Source: an uncultured Collinsella sp.
GTDB lineage: Bacteria > Actinomycetota > Coriobacteriia > Coriobacteriales > Coriobacteriaceae
Direction of reading: 5' to 3'
Assembly: GCA_900754445.1 (NCBI GenBank)
Contig: CAAECW010000015.1
Span: forward strand, 1 to 41,945
DNA length: 41,945 nucleotides
Below the pieces are notes generated by a model that did no database searches, was not told where the DNA came from, and saw only the letters and a list, made by a program, of their open reading frames with translations. Made by a program: the position numbers and the translations under genes. Shown in pieces: positions 25,450 to 31,947 of this stretch. How positions within the stretch are numbered: position 1 is the first letter of the stretch; each line of letters begins with the position of its first letter.

Positions 25450-26344
25450 CTTGGCCTCCTTGATCAAACTGAATCATTTCGCCAAGAATACGAGAGAGCT
25501 CTTCCTCGTCTTTAAACTCAATCTCGATCTTGTTCTTTCCACGCGAGCTCTTCACACGCACGTTGGTATTAAATACCTGGCGAAGCACACGGGCGGCCTT
25601 TTTAAAAGATTGAGGCGTCGCAGGCCTCGGTGTCTTAGGTGTCTCTCCGGCAGAAAACAACGGAGCAAGATTTTCTGTCGCTCTTACGGAAAGGCCCTCT
25701 GCAACAACTTTCTCTGCAAGTCGAATACGCGCGTCTTCATAGGAAACCGCAAGAATCGCACGTGCATGACCAGCAGTAAGTTTGCCCTCAAAAATCATCT
25801 GCTGAACTATTTCGGGGAGATCGAGAAGACGCAGCGAGTTTGTAATTGCAGAACGTGACTTGCTTACTGCCTTCGACAATGCCTCCTGGGTCATACCGCT
25901 GGCATCGATAAGCTGACGATAGCCCTTGGCCTCTTCGACGGGATTCAGATCAGAACGCTGAAGGTTTTCGATAAGAGCAAGAGCAAGCATCTCTTCATCA
26001 TTAACATCTTTAATGATGACAGGCAGCTCTTCAAGACCAGCAAGCTTTGACGCCTGGTAACGACGCTCACCAGCGATGATCTCATAGCCGTTTCCATGCT
26101 TGCGAACCAAAAGCGGCTGCAAAACGCCATGTTCTTGGATTGACTCGCTCAACTCGCGAAGTTCAGTTTCGTTAAAGTGAATTCGCGGCTGGTTAGGGTT
26201 GGGAACAATATCCTCAATAGGTAGTTTCGTTTCAGATGCAGCCTTTGAAGCGGATGCAGCCGAACCACCGGTCTCATACTCGGCCTCTGAGACCAAAGCA
26301 TTGAGTCCACGTCCCAATCCGCCACGTTTCTTTACACTAGGCAC
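25439..26344 (-). CDS. parB: Chromosome-partitioning protein ParB
   Basis: ParB binds parS, uses CTP to clamp and spread along DNA, and loads condensin at the origin. The 301-residue protein starts VKKRGGLGRGLNALV, the N-terminal motif that stimulates ParA. The CTPase domain has NPNQPRIHF and the arginine-rich GERRYQASK (92-100). The helix-turn-helix domain (about 140-220) contains MTQEALSKAVSKSRSAITNSLRLL. The C-terminal dimer domain is Lys/Glu-rich. The chosen start is GTG 26344, which overlaps the end of parA and has GAGGTGG upstream. Three perfect parS sites lie about 0.8-0.9 kb upstream. Confidence 0.97.
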   Translation of the reverse strand: MPSVKKRGGLGRGLNALVSEAEYETGGSAASASKAASETKLPIEDIVPNPNQPRIHFNETELRELSESIQEHGVLQPLLVRKHGNGYEIIAGERRYQASKLAGLEELPVIIKDVNDEEMLALALIENLQRSDLNPVEEAKGYRQLIDASGMTQEALSKAVSKSRSAITNSLRLLDLPEIVQQMIFEGKLTAGHARAILAVSYEDARIRLAEKVVAEGLSVRATENLAPLFSAGETPKTPRPATPQSFKKAARVLRQVFNTNVRVKSSRGKNKIEIEFKDEEELSRILGEMIQFDQGGQDEE

Positions 26345-27137
26345 GCTTGACCACCTCTTTTGCAAGGTTCATATACGCTTTTGCACCCTTATTTTGAGGT
26401 GCATAGGTAATTACCGGTTCTCCAAAAGACGGAGCTTCGGAGATTTTAACAGTACGGGGGATCAGCGTCTTAAACGCCTTATCACCAAAGTACGATTGAA
26501 CCTCCTCAACAACTTGATTCGATAGAGAAGTACGCGAGTCATACATGGTCATAAGCACACCATACGTGTCTAAGCCCTTGTTCAGACGTGATTTAACCAT
26601 CTTCATTGACTCAAGCAGCTTCGTAACGCCCTCGAGTGCATAATACTCGCACTGGATCGGAATCAAAACGCTGTCTGCCGCGGTCAAGGCGTTGATAGTA
26701 AGCAGGCCGAGCGAAGGAGGACAGTCAATGAAAATGAAATCGAACTCATCCTGAATCGGCTCAAGCAAATCTTTGAGGCGGGTTTCACGAGCAATTGCGC
26801 TTACGAGCTCAATTTCAGCGCCTGCAAGCTGAATTGTAGCCGGAATTACGAATACCTTTTTGCAATTTGTATCAAGAACAAGCGATTCTGCCGGCACATC
26901 ATTCAACAATGCATCATAGATGCAGTGATCAAGGTCTTCTTTTTCAATTCCAAATCCACTGGTGCTGTTTCCCTGTGGATCAAAATCGACAATCAGTGTC
27001 TTACGACCCTGCTCACCAAGTGCTGCTGCAAGATTTACAGCTGTCGTTGACTTACCGACGCCGCCTTTTTGATTGATGATTGCAATGATACGCGTGTCTT
27101 TTGCGCTCTTAGAACGCTTAACGTCGCGAAATCCCAC
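26337..27137 (-). CDS. parA: Chromosome-partitioning ATPase ParA (Soj)
   Basis: This Walker-type ATPase cycles on nucleoid DNA to pull ParB-parS complexes apart after replication. The 266-residue protein has the deviant Walker A box KGGVGKSTT (24-32) with the signature Lys, DFDPQGNSTSG, FIFIDCPPSLG, and an Arg-rich nucleotide- or DNA-binding surface near LIPRTVKISEAPSFG. It starts with GTG 27137 behind AGGAGG and overlaps parB by 8 bases. The three parS sites are just upstream. Soj also regulates DnaA in Bacillus subtilis; the same link is possible here given that dnaA is 5 kb away. Confidence 0.97.
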   Translation of the reverse strand: MGFRDVKRSKSAKDTRIIAIINQKGGVGKSTTAVNLAAALGEQGRKTLIVDFDPQGNSTSGFGIEKEDLDHCIYDALLNDVPAESLVLDTNCKKVFVIPATIQLAGAEIELVSAIARETRLKDLLEPIQDEFDFIFIDCPPSLGLLTINALTAADSVLIPIQCEYYALEGVTKLLESMKMVKSRLNKGLDTYGVLMTMYDSRTSLSNQVVEEVQSYFGDKAFKTLIPRTVKISEAPSFGEPVITYAPQNKGAKAYMNLAKEVVKRA

Positions 27138-27176
27138 GGTCCCTCCTGGTGTGTATTAAAGCTGTCAAACGGAGGA

Positions 27177-27192
27177 TGTTTCACGTGAAACA
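27177..27192. promoter_or_regulatory. parS site 1
   Basis: TGTTTCACGTGAAACA is a perfect match to the bacterial parS consensus. It lies 40 bases upstream of the parA start. Confidence 0.97.
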
Positions 27193-27215
27193 TTCCGAAT
27201 CGATAACAACTGCTA

Positions 27216-27231
27216 TGTTTCACGTGAAACA
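27216..27231. promoter_or_regulatory. parS site 2
   Basis: TGTTTCACGTGAAACA, perfect, 39 bases from site 1 (start to start). Confidence 0.97.
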
Positions 27232-27254
27232 CTGCAAGCTGTTAGTATCCATTA

Positions 27255-27270
27255 TGTTTCACGTGAAACA
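27255..27270. promoter_or_regulatory. parS site 3
   Basis: TGTTTCACGTGAAACA, perfect, again 39 bases from site 2, ending 1 base before the rsmG stop codon. The regular 39-base spacing puts the three sites at nearly equal turns of the helix. Confidence 0.97.
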
Positions 27271-27271
27271 T

Positions 27272-28009
27272 CTAGGCAAGCGGATTCTTCTTTGCCATGC
27301 CATTTGCACGAGGCAATGAAACGGATGCTGAATGACTCTTCTTAAGAACAATGAACTCCCTGTGACCCAAGCCTTCAGGCAAATCAATTGCGTCATTCAG
27401 AAGCAAAGTGAAGCCGCAAATCTTAGCCGCTGACATGCCGGAAGCAAGCTCCTCATCCGAAGGATTGCCCTTGGTGATAACAAATAGCCCTCCATCCTTC
27501 AGGTACGGAGCCGCATACTCAACAAGAATCGGTAGAGGGGCCAGTGCGCGGGCGGTTACAACGGAGAACTGCTTCTTATGGCTTCGAGCATATTCTTCAA
27601 GACGATCATGAACCGCATGAGCATGTTTCAATCCAAGAGCATGGACAAAGGAATTAACCGCATCAACCTTCTTGCCAACAGAGTCAATATAAGTAGCTTT
27701 ACGAAGCGTGGTTATGGTTAACGGAATACCAGGGAAGCCCGCACCTGTTCCCATATCGAGCAAAGCTCCCTCAGGAGCCTTATTGATATAGGGGAGCAAA
27801 ACAAGTGAGTCGAGGATATGAAGTACGGCAGCATCTTCTACGTTAAGAATACGGGTGAGATTGGTTGTCTTATTTGTTTCTAGAACCAAATCCAAATGTT
27901 GGATACATTTCCTCAGCTCAATATCAGTTACGCTCAAGGAATATTCTTTGCAATAGGAAGTTAGGCGACTCAACATCTCGTCAGCCTGCTGATCGGTAAG
28001 TACAAACAA
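27272..28009 (-). CDS. rsmG: 16S rRNA (guanine-527 N7)-methyltransferase RsmG (GidB)
   Basis: RsmG methylates G527 of 16S rRNA using SAM. The 245-residue protein has the Rossmann motif LLDMGTGAGFPGIPL, the preceding NLTRI and HILDSL, VTARALAPLPILVEYA and a C-terminal strand REFIVLKK. The frame can be extended to 28057, but that start would lie in the T-run of the jag terminator. AAGGAG followed by 6 bases and TTG at 28009 is the better start. It is the first gene of the rsmG-parA-parB unit. Loss of this methylase often gives low-level streptomycin resistance in other bacteria. The gene is visibly AT-richer than neighbours outside the par operon. Confidence 0.95.
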   Translation of the reverse strand: MFVLTDQQADEMLSRLTSYCKEYSLSVTDIELRKCIQHLDLVLETNKTTNLTRILNVEDAAVLHILDSLVLLPYINKAPEGALLDMGTGAGFPGIPLTITTLRKATYIDSVGKKVDAVNSFVHALGLKHAHAVHDRLEEYARSHKKQFSVVTARALAPLPILVEYAAPYLKDGGLFVITKGNPSDEELASGMSAAKICGFTLLLNDAIDLPEGLGHREFIVLKKSHSASVSLPRANGMAKKNPLA

Positions 28010-28054
28010 CAGAAGCTCCTTTCTGACAAAAATCAGCGTATCGAGAACTTTTGA

Positions 28055-28087
28055 CAAAAAAAGGGGACGTGGAAACCACGTCCCCTT
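28055..28087 (-). terminator. Terminator between jag and rsmG
   Basis: AAGGGGACGTGG and CCACGTCCCCTT form a 12-pair stem around three bases, followed on the minus strand by TTTTTTTG. It ends the rpmH-to-jag operon and means rsmG-parAB need their own promoter. Confidence 0.9.
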
Positions 28088-28105
28088 AGCATAAGCTCGA
28101 GAAGA

Positions 28106-28675
28106 TTATCGAGCAACAATCACCACATGGCGATCAGGGTCAGAACCCTCAGAATGAGTATCGACGGCATCATTGCCACGAAGTGCAATGTGAACCAGTC
28201 GACGCTCGTAGGCATTCATGGACGGAAGCGAAACACTCTTATGAGTGCGGATGGCACGCTCGGCAGCAGACTGAGCCATGGAAGCAACCTTGTCCTGACG
28301 GCGACTCTTGTATCCCTCTACGTCCGCTACAACCGGATACCTAAAGCCAAGTTTACGGCTCACCAGCAAAGAGAACATAACCTGAAGGGCATCAAGGGTG
28401 CGACCATGACGGCCAATGAGAACAGCAAGGTCGGGAGCCGTTACATCCAAAATCAGCTCACCCTCGTCGCCCTCATACTCATCGATAGGAGAGTTGGCGG
28501 CATCGAAGTGCGAAAGGATGGAACGCAGGATGGAAATCGCAACATCGGCAATGGTGTCGAGCTCCTCCTCGGTCAGCTCTTCACCAGCCTTGTAGCGCTG
28601 TGCAATCTCGGGATAATCGCCCGCGACCTGCGGGACAACCTCCTCAAGCATATCCTCGATGATCTCTTCAGACAT
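28106..28675 (-). CDS. jag: KH-R3H RNA-binding protein Jag/KhpB
   Basis: The 189-residue protein has a helical N-terminal region, a KH domain with the GxxG loop in IGRHGRTLDALQ, and a C-terminal R3H domain. In Gram-positive bacteria Jag/KhpB, with KhpA, binds RNA and affects cell division and envelope synthesis. The chosen ATG at 28675 has GGAG 6 bases upstream. It follows yidC, the common pairing in which the YidC-Jag cluster is co-transcribed. A strong terminator follows. Confidence 0.95.
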   Translation of the reverse strand: MSEEIIEDMLEEVVPQVAGDYPEIAQRYKAGEELTEEELDTIADVAISILRSILSHFDAANSPIDEYEGDEGELILDVTAPDLAVLIGRHGRTLDALQVMFSLLVSRKLGFRYPVVADVEGYKSRRQDKVASMAQSAAERAIRTHKSVSLPSMNAYERRLVHIALRGNDAVDTHSEGSDPDRHVVIVAR

Positions 28676-28690
28676 AACGTACTCCAAAAG

Positions 28691-28702
28691 TTAGGTACCT
28701 AA
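28691..28702. repeat. 12-bp palindrome TTAGGTACCTAA, right copy
   Basis: It is identical to 25187-25198. It sits between yidC and jag, just before the jag ribosome-binding site, and could be a regulator operator or chance. Confidence 0.6.
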
Positions 28703-28719
28703 ATAAGATTGATATCCCA

Positions 28720-29490
28720 CTACTTCTTCTTGTGCGGGCGCGGCTTCTTCTCTCGACGAGTGACCTCAACCTGCAGCGGAGCGTTCTTAAGACGCTCCTC
28801 CTCATCGGCCTTCGCCTTGTCGATGACCTTCTGCGTCACAAAAATCTGCTGGATAACCTGCCAAGCAGACGAGACGTCGTAGTACAGCAGAACACCAACG
28901 GGAAGGCTCCAGCCCATCCAAAGCATCATGACCGTCATGACAACGGCCATCATACGCATGCTCTGAGCCTGCTGGCCGGTCTGGTTGCGCGACATATAGA
29001 GCTGCGGAATCAGGGTCAGGACGGCGAACAGGATCAGGCAAACCAGCGCAGGCAGTGCAACCATAAAGCCATCGGCAAAGGAAGCGCTCGGCGTGGTGGT
29101 CAGGTCGGGCAGGATGTTGAAGAACGAGAACGTGCCGTCGTTAAAGTACTGCGGCAGGTTGCGCAGCAATGTAAACAGGGCGAACAGGATAGGCATCTGA
29201 ATCAGCAGCGGCAGACAGCCAGCCATGGGGTTGAACTTGTTCTCGCTGTAGAACTTCTGCATCTCCTCGGCCTGACGCTGGGGATCGTCGGCATAGCGCT
29301 CCTGGATCTCGAGCATCTTGGGCTGCAGCACCTGCATGCGAGCCGTCGACTTGGTCGACTTGAGCATGAGCGGCGTCAGCAGCAGACGGATGATGACCAC
29401 CAGGATGATGATGGACAGGCCCCAGTCGACCGCAAAGGTCTGGATGAGCTTGAGCAGCTCGAAAAGGATGTTAACGATCCAATCCCACAT
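28720..29490 (-). CDS. yidC: Membrane protein insertase YidC
   Basis: YidC inserts membrane proteins with or without SecYEG. The 256-residue protein is the short Gram-positive form with five predicted membrane segments. It has the conserved Arg in VVIIRLLLTP that forms the hydrophilic groove, a cytoplasmic helical hairpin (LQPKMLEIQERYADDPQRQ), NPMAGCLPLLIQMPILFALF, and a basic C-terminal tail ending RPHKKK that can bind ribosomes. No lipoprotein signal peptide is visible. It lies between yidD and jag in the usual order. Confidence 0.97.
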   Translation of the reverse strand: MWDWIVNILFELLKLIQTFAVDWGLSIIILVVIIRLLLTPLMLKSTKSTARMQVLQPKMLEIQERYADDPQRQAEEMQKFYSENKFNPMAGCLPLLIQMPILFALFTLLRNLPQYFNDGTFSFFNILPDLTTTPSASFADGFMVALPALVCLILFAVLTLIPQLYMSRNQTGQQAQSMRMMAVVMTVMMLWMGWSLPVGVLLYYDVSSAWQVIQQIFVTQKVIDKAKADEEERLKNAPLQVEVTRREKKPRPHKKK

Positions 29491-29519
29491 GTAAGTTTTC
29501 CTCCGATAGCGAGTGCCCG

Positions 29520-29744
29520 CTAGGGCACAGGGTCATAACCGCCGACGTGCAGGGGATTGCAGCGAGCGATGCGCCTCACGGCAAGCCAGCAGCCTCTCAA
29601 AACACCGTGCTTCTCAATCGCCTGGACGGCGTATTGCGAGCACGTTGGGTAATAAATGCAGGCGTCAGGCAATAAGGGCGAAATAACCTGTTGATATATG
29701 CGAATAGGAGCGATGGCAACACGTCGCAAAACGTGATTGCTCAT
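29520..29744 (-). CDS. yidD: Membrane protein insertion efficiency factor YidD
   Basis: The 74-residue protein matches YidD, with IRIYQQVISPLLP, YYPTCSQYAVQAIEKHG and CNPLHVGGYDPVP. It is thought to help YidC-dependent insertion at the inner face of the membrane. Its ATG overlaps the rnpA stop by 4 bases (ATGA type), showing translational coupling. It precedes yidC by 29 bases. Confidence 0.96.
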   Translation of the reverse strand: MSNHVLRRVAIAPIRIYQQVISPLLPDACIYYPTCSQYAVQAIEKHGVLRGCWLAVRRIARCNPLHVGGYDPVP

Positions 29745-30079
29745 CGCTCCTCCCCGGCAACGCCGGCGCGCTTCATAAGCGAACGCAACGCCTTGTCCAT
29801 CTCCTGCGGCGAGGAAACCCTCGTCTTGGGAGTTGCGAACAAGATGATGTCATAACCCGCAACGGGAAATCCGCAGCTGCGGGCGGCCTCGCGCATCACA
29901 CGCTTAGATCGGTTGCGCACGACGGCACAACCGAGTCGCTTAGCACCAACGAAGGCGACCCTTCCGGAGTCGCCTTCGCCAACCGATTCACATATGGTCA
30001 TTCGAATCAGAGGGTGATTGAAACGACGCCCCTGACTGAACACATGCTCGAAATCTTGCCGAGACTTAATAGTCTTCAT
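29741..30079 (-). CDS. rnpA: Ribonuclease P protein component
   Basis: RnpA binds the RNase P RNA and the 5' leader of precursor tRNAs. The 112-residue protein has the conserved central motif VVRNRSKRVMREAAR, with the basic RNA-binding helix, and the leading FEHVFSQGRRF. It is downstream of rpmH with a 20-base gap and overlaps yidD. The RNase P RNA gene is not in the window. Confidence 0.96.
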   Translation of the reverse strand: MKTIKSRQDFEHVFSQGRRFNHPLIRMTICESVGEGDSGRVAFVGAKRLGCAVVRNRSKRVMREAARSCGFPVAGYDIILFATPKTRVSSPQEMDKALRSLMKRAGVAGEER

Positions 30080-30099
30080 GCGAGATGTGTGTATCGCTG

Positions 30100-30234
30100 C
30101 TAGACAGTGAGACGCTTGCGGCCCTTGGCACGACGACGGGCGAGCACGGCACGACCACCCTTAGTGGCCATACGGGCACGGAAGCCATGGGTCTTGGCAC
30201 GCTTACGCTTATTAGGCTGATACGTACGCTTCAT
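30100..30234 (-). CDS. rpmH: 50S ribosomal protein L34
   Basis: This is a 44-residue, very basic protein with the L34 hallmark KRTYQPNKRKRAKTHGFRAR and a lysine/arginine-rich end KGRKRLTV. The longest frame begins 20 codons earlier, but GGAGG placed 7 bases before the ATG at 30234 marks the true start. It is the first gene of the rpmH-rnpA-yidD-yidC-jag operon and diverges from the origin. A GTCCGCG/CGCGGAC hairpin lies in its leader at 30263-30280. Confidence 0.98.
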   Translation of the reverse strand: MKRTYQPNKRKRAKTHGFRARMATKGGRAVLARRRAKGRKRLTV

Positions 30235-30306
30235 CTTAAGTTCCTCCTGCTGCATTTCGAGTGTCCGCGGGGACGCGGACGCAGATATAGACACGTGAGC
30301 TTGAAG

Positions 30307-30336
30307 ATTGTAGGGAAATCAATGTTCAAATGTCAA
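30307..30336 (-). promoter_or_regulatory. Strong promoter of the rpmH operon
   Basis: On the minus strand, TTGACA (30331-30336) and TACAAT (30307-30312) are 18 bases apart. The expected start leaves a leader of about 65 bases before rpmH. Confidence 0.85.
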
Positions 30337-30579
30337 GAAATCAAAGGTAAAAGGTTGCGCAGTTCACACGGTTCCCCCATAAGCACAACCGAAATTTGCG
30401 CCTCATGGCAACCTTTCACGATATTTCATCGAGTTTTCAACAGGTCATGTTGGCAATGTTGAGAACTTTTCACCCGTTTTCCAAAGTTTTCAACAAGTTT
30501 TGAAAAGTTGTCGAAAGATGAGAAACGTTGCACGGTGAGCTACTATTTGTTCGAAACCTTTTGAAAGATTGCGAGCGGC
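30337..30579. other. Left part of the replication origin with DnaA-box-like repeats
   Basis: This gene-free stretch between the rpmH promoter and the ATPase gene carries TTTTCAACA at 30434-30442 and 30487-30495 and TTCTCAACA on the minus strand at 30457-30465. Related T/A-rich, purine-pyrimidine switched words such as AAGTTTTGAAAAG and TTGTCGAAA also occur. The same nonamer occurs at 31620-31628 inside the next gene and inverted at 33688-33696 past dnaA. The repeats resemble the DnaA box TTATCCACA with two changes and are read as this species' DnaA sites. Confidence 0.65.
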
Positions 30580-31932
30580 ATGTCTGACGACTTTTACACC
30601 ATGGTCGATTCCGGAGACCCGGCACCCGACAACGAGCACATCACCGGCGTGCGCGAAGAGCGTGCGGAAGGCGAGCAGACGACCACGCAGGCGCCAAAAG
30701 CCATGTACGCCGCGCGCATCGCCGTCTATGACGACATGCTGTCGACACCGCGGGTGATCGTCATTGATCCGCAAGATGTCCGCACGTATTTGGAAGAGAC
30801 GACCAACACCGTCTACCAGTGCATGAAAGAACAAGGTGGCCATATCTCGCTCATGGTCATCCGCGAGATTGTCGAAAACTTTATCCACGCACACTTTGCC
30901 GAGCCCATCATCTCGATTCTGGACGGCGGAGACACCATCCGCTTTGCTGACCAAGGACCCGGCATCGACGACAAGGAACGTGCTTTCGACTTTGGCGTTA
31001 CCAGCGCAAACAGCAAGATGAAGCGCTATATCCGTGGAACCGGAGCAGGGTTTCCCATGGTGCAGGAGTATTTGGAAAACGCCGGCGGTGCCGTATCCAT
31101 CGAGGACAACATGGGCAACGGCACCGTGGTTACGGTAAGCCTGAACCCTAAACGCGTGCAGGAAATCGAGCGTGCCGGCGGACGCGGCGCTGCCGTGCGG
31201 CCCGAGACGGAGCAGCCCACATATCCCCTGCCGGGAGCTTTTGCGCAGCAGCCCGTGGCAACGCAGCAGATGCAGCCCCCCGTGGGACAGATGCAGCAGC
31301 CCGGAATGCTTCCCACACAAGAACCCCAGGCGGCATCTATGTTGATGCCGCCAAACATGCCAGAGGCCATGCCGCTGGCTGATCAGGATGCAGCAGCAAT
31401 GCAGCAGGCGACGGGGGCGCCGGGTGGCCAGCAAATGGGCTATCAGCCGTACCAACAGGGATATCCATATCAGCAGATGCCGCCACTGGGGTATGGCCAG
31501 CAGTTCCCGCAGCAGTACCAGCAGGGATATCAGCAGCCGTACCAGCAGATGCCGCAGCAGCAGTACAACCCCTGGGCCCAGCAGACGCCTCCGCAGCCTT
31601 ACCAACAGTGGCCTCAAAGTTTTCAACAGCAAATGCCGCCGACGCAGAGTTCTCAACAACCAGCAGCTCAAATGATGTATCCTAATGCAGTAAATCAGTA
31701 TGCACAGCCACAACCGGACGTGTTCGTAAGCGATCGCGGCAACGCCGCGCTGGGCTATCTGGCGCAAAATCAAGCGTGCGGCGCAACCGATCTTGCGAGG
31801 GCGTTTGGAAACTCGGCCCCCACTTGGTCACGCACGCTCAATGACTTGGCGCAGGCCGGCTTGGTCATCAAGCATGGCCAGAAATACCATCTGACCGAAC
31901 TCGGCGCCGCTCGCGTGCGAGCTCAGAGCTAA
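30580..31932 (+). CDS. GHKL-ATPase protein with Gln/Pro-rich linker and winged helix, origin-linked
   Basis: The function of this 450-residue protein is unknown. Residues about 45-190 form a GHKL (histidine-kinase/anti-sigma type) ATPase fold, with an N box Glu96-x3-Asn100 in IREIVENFIHAHF, a G1 motif DQGPGID (124-130) and a G2 motif GTGAGFPMV (153-161), but there is no HisKA phospho-acceptor domain. Residues about 200-380 are low complexity (runs of Gln, Pro, Tyr, Met). Residues about 381-450 look like a winged helix-turn-helix (NAALGYLAQNQACGATDLAR then WSRTLNDLAQAGLVIKHGQK). It ends 15 bases before dnaA, on the same strand, so the two are probably co-transcribed. DnaA-box-like words lie upstream and inside it. 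A role in origin firing or dnaA control is inferred only from position. Confidence 0.85.
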   Translation: MSDDFYTMVDSGDPAPDNEHITGVREERAEGEQTTTQAPKAMYAARIAVYDDMLSTPRVIVIDPQDVRTYLEETTNTVYQCMKEQGGHISLMVIREIVENFIHAHFAEPIISILDGGDTIRFADQGPGIDDKERAFDFGVTSANSKMKRYIRGTGAGFPMVQEYLENAGGAVSIEDNMGNGTVVTVSLNPKRVQEIERAGGRGAAVRPETEQPTYPLPGAFAQQPVATQQMQPPVGQMQQPGMLPTQEPQAASMLMPPNMPEAMPLADQDAAAMQQATGAPGGQQMGYQPYQQGYPYQQMPPLGYGQQFPQQYQQGYQQPYQQMPQQQYNPWAQQTPPQPYQQWPQSFQQQMPPTQSSQQPAAQMMYPNAVNQYAQPQPDVFVSDRGNAALGYLAQNQACGATDLARAFGNSAPTWSRTLNDLAQAGLVIKHGQKYHLTELGAARVRAQS

Positions 31933-31947
31933 AGAACGGGAGAGACA

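Noticed and set aside
31200..31700. CAG-rich tract in the ATPase gene as a tandem repeat or CRISPR-like array
   Set aside because: It stays in frame as a Gln/Pro-rich linker with irregular units; there are no conserved repeats with unique spacers. No CRISPR array was found anywhere in the window.
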